Shown piece after piece: positions 56,932-64,000 of a stretch of DNA of 64,000 nucleotides. The notes beneath the pieces are model-generated. The model was not told where the DNA came from. It saw only the letters and a program-made list of their open reading frames with translations, and did not search any database. The stretch comes from Haemophilus haemolyticus (GTDB taxonomy: Bacteria; Pseudomonadota; Gammaproteobacteria; Enterobacterales; Pasteurellaceae), in contig NZ_QQKA01000007.1 of assembly GCF_003493605.1 (NCBI RefSeq), positions 51,960 to 115,959 of the forward strand. The letters are read 5' to 3'. The position numbers and the translations under genes are program-made. Position 1 is the stretch's first letter. The number at the start of each line of letters is the position of its first letter.

Positions 56932-56973
56932 AAAAGTGCGGTCAAAAAACATTTCATTTTCTACCGCACTTTC
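56932..56973 (-). terminator. USS-pair terminator after tgt
   Basis: AAGTGCGGT 56934-56942 and ACCGCACTT 56963-56971 flank a 20-nt loop; the minus strand then has TTTTTAG. It separates tgt from the RM gene, whose promoter (TATAAT-like, 56928-56923 on the minus strand) starts at once. Confidence 0.75.
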
Positions 56974-56978
56974 ATCAA

Positions 56979-58392
<1,414 letters not shown>

Positions 58393-58404
58393 GTAGATTC
58401 TCCG

Positions 58405-58440
58405 ACAAGGGATGGTTACCGCCATCTCTTGTTCTTTATT
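58405..58440 (+). terminator. Terminator of the small hydrophobic ORF
   Basis: An 11-bp stem (58405-58415 / 58422-58432, one G-U) with loop TTACCG, then TCTTTATT. It points away from the convergent queA coding end, so a dedicated + strand transcript exists here. Confidence 0.85.
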
Positions 58441-58471
58441 GTAGGTGCTGACTAATTACAAGTCAAACAAC

Positions 58472-59563
58472 TTATTCCAATCCTCTCACATTAGAATTTT
58501 TATTAATAAACATCGCATCGCCATAACTAAAGAAACGATATTTTTCTTGCACTGCATGCTTATACGCATTCATAGTATTTTTATAACCAGCAAAAGCTGA
58601 AACTAACATTATCAATGTGCTTTCAGGTAAGTGGAAATTAGTAATTAAACAATCTACCACTCGGAATTTTTTTCCTGGATAAATAAAAATAGAGGTATCA
58701 GAAAAATAAGGCTCAATTAAATCTGGATTACCAAATTCTTCCGCAGAAAGCGCCGCACTTTCAATAGAACGAACAGAAGTAGTTCCCACTGCAATAACAC
58801 GTTTACCCGCTTTCTTTGTTGCAATAATCGCATTGCAAACTTCTTGAGAAACTTCTACATATTCTGCATGCATCACATGATCTTCAATATTTTCTACACG
58901 AACTGGCTGAAATGTTCCCGCGCCCACATGCAATGTAACAAATTCAAAATTCACGCCTTTAGCTTTGAGTTTCTCAAGTAAATTCTCATCAAAATGTAAT
59001 CCTGCTGTTGGCGCTGCGACAGCACCTGGTACTTTACTATAAACCGTTTGATAACATTCTTGATCGGCTTCTTCATCTGGACGGTCAATATAAGGCGGCA
59101 ATGGCATATGTCCAATGGTTTGCAACACATCTAAAAGAGCGGTTGATTTATCACTTAATTCCACTTCAAATAATGCACCATGACGCGCTGTCATTACCGC
59201 TTTAATTCCATTATTTTCGCCTAATTTATCTTCACCTAAAAATAATTCAGCCCCTTCTTTTGGTGATTTTGATGAACGGATATGCGCTAAGAAACGATGA
59301 TCATCTAACATGCGTTCAACTAAAACTTCAATTTTCCCACCGCTAGCTTTACGTCCAAACATTCTTGCAGGAATAACGCGAGTATTATTGAAAATCAATA
59401 AATCGCCTTCATCAATTAAATCCAATACATCTGAAAAAGTGCGGTCAATTACCGCGCCATTTTCCCCATTCAAATGTAATAAACGGCAAGATGCTCTATC
59501 CTCTTTGGGATAGCGAGCAATAAGTTCATCAGGTAAATCGAAATTAAAATCTGAAACACGCAT
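58472..59563 (-). CDS. queA: S-adenosylmethionine:tRNA ribosyltransferase-isomerase QueA
   Basis: 363 aa. [46 protein letters not shown] and [12 protein letters not shown] are QueA signatures. It adds the epoxycyclopentane to preQ1-tRNA, after Tgt and before QueH. Separated from tgt by 344 bases that hold the candidate toxin-antitoxin unit. Confidence 0.97.
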   Translation of the reverse strand: MRVSDFNFDLPDELIARYPKEDRASCRLLHLNGENGAVIDRTFSDVLDLIDEGDLLIFNNTRVIPARMFGRKASGGKIEVLVERMLDDHRFLAHIRSSKSPKEGAELFLGEDKLGENNGIKAVMTARHGALFEVELSDKSTALLDVLQTIGHMPLPPYIDRPDEEADQECYQTVYSKVPGAVAAPTAGLHFDENLLEKLKAKGVNFEFVTLHVGAGTFQPVRVENIEDHVMHAEYVEVSQEVCNAIIATKKAGKRVIAVGTTSVRSIESAALSAEEFGNPDLIEPYFSDTSIFIYPGKKFRVVDCLITNFHLPESTLIMLVSAFAGYKNTMNAYKHAVQEKYRFFSYGDAMFINKNSNVRGLE

Positions 59564-59713
59564 AATAAAGTTTAGATTAAATAAAATAGGCGATAAGTCT
59601 AGTTTGAATTGGGGATGATCTCAAGAAAAAATAAAAATCTAATCTTCTATTTGTAGCTAAAATTTTTTATTTATCTATTGAGGTGATGCAAGTTAAGAAC
59701 TATTTAAGATAGA

Positions 59714-59748
59714 AAAATGGCTAGCAATTACGCTAGCCATTTTGATGA
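59714..59748 (-). terminator. Terminator of the 148-aa lipoprotein gene
   Basis: A perfect 12-bp stem AAAATGGCTAGC (59714-59725) / GCTAGCCATTTT (59732-59743) with a 6-nt loop. Confidence 0.88.
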
Positions 59749-59749
59749 A

Positions 59750-60196
59750 TTATAAATTTGCTTTTTTAGTTGCTTTTTCGTTTACATCACAGTTTTTGAT
59801 GATGATCTTATCGCTAGTTTTGCCTTTTTGAATTAAATTCACTGGTACAACAGAATCAAATTTATCTAAAGTTAAACCACTATCTACATTCCAAACATAG
59901 TCACCAGAAGTGAAACTTGTAAAATCATTTTGTAATTTATCACGAGCAAAATCTTTTGCAATAATTTTGTTACCTAAACTAACCATTGCAGCAACTGGTT
60001 CTTGGTTTTCAAATTGATACACTGCAGTCACAGTTTTTTTATTACAAGAATAAACTACTGTTTTATCAGTAATAGTTGATGCAGTTTGAGCAGCCATTTG
60101 AGCCGATGCTTTTTCCATTACTGGCGCATCTTTTGCACATGCAGATAATACAACAGCGGCAGCAAATGCCGGTAAAACTTTAGTAAAGTTCATCAT
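59750..60196 (-). CDS. Lipoprotein with MliC-like C-terminal domain
   Basis: 148 aa. Signal peptide with lipobox VVLSAC (AKDAPV after the Cys). The mature part has VVYSCNKKTVTAVYQFENQ, a tail Cys (KNCDVNE) and SGDYVWNVDSGLTL, which resembles the Cys-bounded beta fold of C-type lysozyme inhibitors (MliC). GAGGATTTA precedes the first of two ATGs. Function is inferred; it may be another small surface lipoprotein. Confidence 0.65.
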   Translation of the reverse strand: MMNFTKVLPAFAAAVVLSACAKDAPVMEKASAQMAAQTASTITDKTVVYSCNKKTVTAVYQFENQEPVAAMVSLGNKIIAKDFARDKLQNDFTSFTSGDYVWNVDSGLTLDKFDSVVPVNLIQKGKTSDKIIIKNCDVNEKATKKANL

Positions 60197-60346
60197 TAAA
60201 TCCTCTTAATTAAGCCCCAATCTGGGGTGCTACTTAGATACGTTTAATTAAATAAAGTTCCCAATGTTAAATCAAAAAAGCTATTAACATGAAACTAAAT
60301 CCTAATTGTTATTTTACGACTTTTTATACTAAAAGTGCGGTAATTT

Positions 60347-63178
60347 TTAACGTTTTTCCAAAATTGGTTTAAGGAATCTGGCGGTATGAGATCCTGCGAC
60401 TTTAGCAACTTCTTCAGGCGTGCCAGTAGCAATAATTTGTCCGCCACCGCTTCCCCCTTCAGGACCAAGATCGACAATCCAGTCTGTCGTTTTAATCACA
60501 TCAAGATTGTGTTCAATGACGACAATAGTATTTCCTTGGTCGCGTAATCGATGCAGTACTTCAAGTAATTGCTTAATGTCAGCAAAATGCAAACCAGTCG
60601 TCGGTTCATCTAGAATATACAAGGTTTTACCCGTATCACGTTTAGAAAGCTCAGTCGCTAGCTTAACGCGTTGTGCTTCGCCGCCTGAAAGTGTTGTAGA
60701 AGATTGACCTAATCGAATATAGGATAATCCCACATCCATCAAGGTTTGTAATTTTCTTGCAATCATTGGAATCGCATCAAAAAACTCGCGAGCCTCTTCC
60801 ACCGTCATATCTAAAACTTGATGAATCGTTTTGCCTTTATAACGAATTTCTAAGGTTTCACGATTATAGCGCTTACCTTTACATTGGTCGCAAGGAACAT
60901 AAACATCGGGTAAAAAGTGCATTTCAACTTTGAGTACACCATCGCCCTGACAGGCTTCACAGCGTCCACCTCGCACGTTAAAGCTAAAACGTCCTGGATT
61001 ATAACCGCGCGCACGTGCCTCTGGCACCCCTGCAAAAAGCTCGCGAATTGGGGTAAATAAGCCTGTATAAGTGGCTGGATTTGAACGTGGCGTGCGCCCA
61101 ATCGGGCTTTGGTTAATATCAATAACTTTATCGAAATGTTCTAATCCCTCAATAGATTGATAAGGTGCGTAATCGGTTTTTTCAGCTCGATTTAATGCAT
61201 TTTGCGCAAGTGGAAATAAAGTATCATTAATGAGTGTTGATTTTCCTGAGCCTGATACACCGGTTACGCAAGTAAACAAACCAACGGGAATATCTAAATT
61301 CACATTTTTTAAGTTATTCCCTGATGCCCCTTTAAGTTTGAGCCATTTTTTCTTATCAAGTGCGGTGCGTTTTTTAGGAATTTCGATTTTATCTGCGCCC
61401 GATAAGAATTTTCCTGTGATGGAATTTGGATTGAGCATAATTTCATCGGCATTTCCTTGCGCAATAACTTGTCCGCCATGCACGCCAGCACCAGGCCCAA
61501 TATCAATAATATGGTCAGCCACACGAATCGCGTCTTCATCGTGTTCCACGACAATTACCGTATTACCAAGATTACGCAGATGAATTAACGTGTTAAGTAA
61601 GCGTTCATTATCACGTTGGTGCAAGCCAATCGAAGGTTCATCTAATACGTACATCACACCAACAAGCCCCGCACCAATTTGACTAGCAAGGCGAATACGT
61701 TGTGCTTCACCACCTGAAAGAGTTTCAGCTGAACGAGAAAGAGAAAGATAATTCAAACCAACATTCACTAAAAACTGCAAACGCTCACGAATTTCTTTAA
61801 GAATTTTTTCCGCAATTTGCGCTTTTTGACCAGTGAGAGAAAGTGCGGTGAAAAATTCGAGCGTTTCACCAATGCTTTTTTCCGCAATCATCGGTAAATT
61901 CGTTTTTCTGATATACACATTACGCGCTTCTGGACGTAAACGAGATCCCCCACAGTCTGCACAAGGTCGATTGCTAATATTTTTCGCTAATTCTTCTCGC
62001 ACCGACATTGATTCCGTTTCTTTATATCGGCGAGCCATATTATTCAAAATACCTTCAAAAGGATGCTTGCGAATAACCACATCGCCACGATCATTCATAT
62101 ATTGGAATTCAATTTCCTCTTTGCCTGAGCCATGCATAATGATGTGTTGAATTTTCTTTGGCAAAGATTCATAGGGCGCTTCAACATCAAAATCATAATG
62201 TTTCGCCAATGAGGTGAGCATTTGATAATAATAGAAATTTCGACGATCCCAACCTTTTACCGCGCCACCAGCAAGGGAAATAGTTGGATTTTGCACCACA
62301 CGATCTTCATCAAAATATTGTTGCATACCCAAACCATCACAAGTAGGGCAAGCACCTGCAGGATTATTAAAGGAAAATAAACGTGGTTCTAATTCTGGCA
62401 CAGAATAACCGCAATGCGGACAAGCAAAATTTGCCGAAAAAACTAATTCTTCCGCTTTCGGATTATCCATATCTGCCACAATCGTGGTGCCACCTGAAAG
62501 CTCTAATGCTGTTTCAAAAGACTCTGCTAAACGTGTTGCTAAATCTGACCGCACTTTAAAGCGATCTACCACCACTTCAATAGTATGTTTTTTCTGTAAC
62601 TCTAATTTTGGTGGATCAGATAAATCACAAATTTCGCCATCAATACGTGCTCGAATATAACCTTGCGCAGCAATATTTTCTAAAATCTTAACATGTTCAC
62701 CTTTTCGATTTTTTACAACTGTCGCAAGTAACATCATCTTGCTGTCTTCAGGTAAACTTAATACTTTGTCCACCATTTGACTTATCGTTTGTGCAGTTAA
62801 TGGAACATCATGATCTGGACAACGTGGCTCCCCTACTCGTGCAAACAATAAACGTAAATAATCATAAATTTCCGTAATTGTTCCCACCGTAGAACGTGGA
62901 TTGTGTGAAGTAGATTTTTGTTCAATCGAAATTGCTGGGGAAAGCCCCTCAATAGAATCCACTTCAGGCTTTTCCATTAAAGATAAAAACTGACGTGCAT
63001 ATGCTGAAAGAGATTCAACATAGCGGCGCTGACCTTCCGCATAAAGTGTATCAAACGCTAAAGAGGATTTTCCCGAACCTGAAAGCCCTGTGATCACCAC
63101 AAGTTTATTGCGTGGAATAGTCAGATTAATATTTTTCAGGTTATGGGTTCGAGCCCCGCGAATATCGATATTTTCCAT
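60347..63178 (-). CDS. uvrA: UvrABC excinuclease subunit A
   Basis: 943 aa from ATG 63178 ([16 protein letters not shown]). Two ABC ATPase units: [19 protein letters not shown] and [15 protein letters not shown]alker A loops, with LSGGEAQRI and LSGGEAQRV signatures. Zinc modules CPHCGY...CPTCDG and CEACQG...CDQCKG. It scans DNA for bulky damage. Divergent from ssb; a LexA-like box lies between. Confidence 0.97.
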   Translation of the reverse strand: MENIDIRGARTHNLKNINLTIPRNKLVVITGLSGSGKSSLAFDTLYAEGQRRYVESLSAYARQFLSLMEKPEVDSIEGLSPAISIEQKSTSHNPRSTVGTITEIYDYLRLLFARVGEPRCPDHDVPLTAQTISQMVDKVLSLPEDSKMMLLATVVKNRKGEHVKILENIAAQGYIRARIDGEICDLSDPPKLELQKKHTIEVVVDRFKVRSDLATRLAESFETALELSGGTTIVADMDNPKAEELVFSANFACPHCGYSVPELEPRLFSFNNPAGACPTCDGLGMQQYFDEDRVVQNPTISLAGGAVKGWDRRNFYYYQMLTSLAKHYDFDVEAPYESLPKKIQHIIMHGSGKEEIEFQYMNDRGDVVIRKHPFEGILNNMARRYKETESMSVREELAKNISNRPCADCGGSRLRPEARNVYIRKTNLPMIAEKSIGETLEFFTALSLTGQKAQIAEKILKEIRERLQFLVNVGLNYLSLSRSAETLSGGEAQRIRLASQIGAGLVGVMYVLDEPSIGLHQRDNERLLNTLIHLRNLGNTVIVVEHDEDAIRVADHIIDIGPGAGVHGGQVIAQGNADEIMLNPNSITGKFLSGADKIEIPKKRTALDKKKWLKLKGASGNNLKNVNLDIPVGLFTCVTGVSGSGKSTLINDTLFPLAQNALNRAEKTDYAPYQSIEGLEHFDKVIDINQSPIGRTPRSNPATYTGLFTPIRELFAGVPEARARGYNPGRFSFNVRGGRCEACQGDGVLKVEMHFLPDVYVPCDQCKGKRYNRETLEIRYKGKTIHQVLDMTVEEAREFFDAIPMIARKLQTLMDVGLSYIRLGQSSTTLSGGEAQRVKLATELSKRDTGKTLYILDEPTTGLHFADIKQLLEVLHRLRDQGNTIVVIEHNLDVIKTTDWIVDLGPEGGSGGGQIIATGTPEEVAKVAGSHTARFLKPILEKR

Positions 63179-63213
63179 AAAATAACTCAAAAGGATGAAA
63201 TAAGTTTAAATTC

Positions 63214-63229
63214 TGCGATCATTATCGCA
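63214..63229 (+). promoter_or_regulatory. CRP-S (competence regulatory element) upstream of ssb
   Basis: TGCGA-TCATTA-TCGCA, exact core with 6-bp spacer, about 104 bases before the ssb start. ssb is a known member of the H. influenzae Sxy/CRP competence regulon, which supports the call. Confidence 0.85.
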
Positions 63230-63240
63230 TATTTTAATAT

Positions 63241-63256
63241 CTGTGCAAATATCCAG
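63241..63256. promoter_or_regulatory. Candidate LexA (SOS) box between uvrA and ssb
   Basis: CTGT-N8-CCAG differs by one base from the gamma-proteobacterial CTGT-N8-ACAG. E. coli has a shared SOS box in the same divergent region. Confidence 0.5.
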
Positions 63257-63332
63257 TTAAAACATATAGATCTTTTAAAAAATTTCAGGCAAAATAACCG
63301 CACTTTTTTTAGATAAAAAATGAGGTTTTTTT

Positions 63333-63839
63333 ATGGCTGGAGTTAATAAAGTCATTATTGTAGGTCATTTAGGTAATGATCCTGAAATTCGTACCATGCC
63401 AAATGGCGATGCCGTAGCAAATATTAGCGTAGCAACGAGTGAAAGCTGGAACGATCGTAATACTGGCGAGCGCCGTGAAGTAACAGAGTGGCACCGTATT
63501 GTATTCTATCGTCGTCAAGCGGAGATTTGCGGTGAATATTTACGCAAAGGCTCTCAAGTATATGTGGAAGGTCGTTTAAGAACGCGTAAATGGCAAGATC
63601 AAAATGGTCAAGATCGTTACACCACAGAAATTCAAGGTGATGTAATGCAAATGCTTGGTGCGCGCAATCAAAACGCAGGTGGTTACCCTAGTGATATGGG
63701 AGCTGCACCACAACCTTCTTACCAAGCTCGTCAAACTAACAATGGTGGTAGTTATCAATCATCTCGTCCTGCGCCGCAACAAGCTGCACCACAGGCTGAG
63801 CCACCAATGGATGGATTCGATGACGATATCCCGTTTTAA
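63333..63839 (+). CDS. ssb: Single-stranded DNA-binding protein Ssb
   Basis: 168 aa. OB fold ([39 protein letters not shown]), Gln/Pro/Gly-rich linker and the acidic tip DGFDDDIPF that recruits partner proteins. It protects ssDNA in replication, repair and transformation. GAGGTTTTTTT precedes the ATG. No terminator is visible before the IS element. Confidence 0.97.
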   Translation: MAGVNKVIIVGHLGNDPEIRTMPNGDAVANISVATSESWNDRNTGERREVTEWHRIVFYRRQAEICGEYLRKGSQVYVEGRLRTRKWQDQNGQDRYTTEIQGDVMQMLGARNQNAGGYPSDMGAAPQPSYQARQTNNGGSYQSSRPAPQQAAPQAEPPMDGFDDDIPF

Positions 63840-63875
63840 TTCAAACGGACTCAAAACAAAAAGGAAGCAATTTTG

Positions 63876-63930
63876 ATCTGCACCCCAAAAGTTGGACTAA
63901 ATAACCAACTCACTAAGGTGCAGATTTTTT
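63876..63930 (+). terminator. Hairpin at the left end of the IS element
   Basis: ATCTGCACC (63876-63884) pairs with GGTGCAGAT (63917-63925), then TTTTTT, just before the transposase ATG. It can stop read-through from ssb and shield the transposase gene from outside transcription. Confidence 0.7.
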
Positions 63931-64000
63931 ATGACCAAATACAATTTTCTTTTCAAGCAACAAGTCATCGAATTTTATCTTCAAAATGGTAAAAATAGTT
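63879..64000 (+). mobile_element. Left end of an IS3-family (IS150 group) insertion sequence, cut by window edge
   Basis: It begins with TGCACCCCAAAAGTTGGACT, an IS150-type terminal inverted repeat, followed by a transposase ORF start. It is inserted 40 bases after ssb. The right end is outside the window. Confidence 0.8.
63931..64000 (+). CDS. IS3-family transposase OrfA/HTH protein, N-terminus only
   Basis: ATG 63931 opens a frame to the window edge, MTKYNFLFKQQVIEFYLQNG, typical of the helix-turn-helix N-terminus of IS150-group transposases in Haemophilus. Whether it is intact cannot be seen. Confidence 0.75.
   Translation, partial: MTKYNFLFKQQVIEFYLQNGKNS

Overview
The window is a chromosomal segment of a Haemophilus species, most likely H. 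influenzae or its close relative H. haemolyticus. Three things point there: AT-rich DNA, the Pasteurellaceae gene set (hbpA, nadN, ArfA, MltF, Obg and others), and the H. influenzae-type DNA uptake signal AAGTGCGGT/ACCGCACTT, of which I count 48 exact copies by eye. Compared with my memory of the Rd KW20 map, the gene blocks look shuffled: cysK-ligA, hbpA-mobA, dam-rplS, queH-yhhQ and pnp-ssb are collinear inside but joined differently.

Layout. 1-2000 is accessory: the 3' end of a ZorA-like gene, a complete ZorB-like MotB/OmpA gene and a HEPN-domain gene, i.e. part of a Zorya-type anti-phage locus. 2.1-7.3 kb holds cysK, cysZ, zipA and ligA. 7.3-15.9 kb holds the glutathione/haem-binding lipoprotein HbpA, an MFS exporter, mobB, two tiny membrane proteins behind a near-perfect competence (CRP-S) operator, rseC, rsmJ, trmA, maoP, dsbA, yihD and mobA. 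15.9-23.6 kb holds dam-aroB-aroK, nadN and the rpsP-rimM-trmD-rplS operon. 23.6-36.6 kb holds queH, ispB, rplU-rpmA, obgE, ndk, pepB, rmlB, glnA, typA, pdxH and a preQ1-riboswitch-controlled yhhQ. 36.8-39.6 kb holds thiosulfate uptake genes, a YhcH-family gene and a GT8 glycosyltransferase. 39.8-52.6 kb holds pnp-nlpI-deaD, mltF, arfA, an ArsC-like gene, a PerM-like gene and secF-secD-yajC. 52.4-59.6 kb holds TusA-like and hemerythrin-like genes, a large single-chain restriction-modification enzyme inserted in the yajC-tgt-queA neighbourhood, tgt, a candidate type I toxin-antitoxin locus and queA. 59.7-64 kb holds a lipoprotein, uvrA, ssb (with a CRP-S operator) and the left end of an IS3-family element.

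Working together. Queuosine genes recur (queH, yhhQ with its riboswitch, tgt, queA). RNA turnover and ribosome rescue are represented by pnp, deaD and arfA; arfA carries its own terminator before the stop codon. Two CRP-S sites, one at ssb as expected and one at an undescribed small-membrane-protein operon, tie the window to natural competence. Defence content is the Zorya/HEPN block and the type IIG-like enzyme; both lack exact uptake signals, which fits recent acquisition. No tRNA, rRNA, CRISPR array or tetranucleotide phase-variation repeat was seen.
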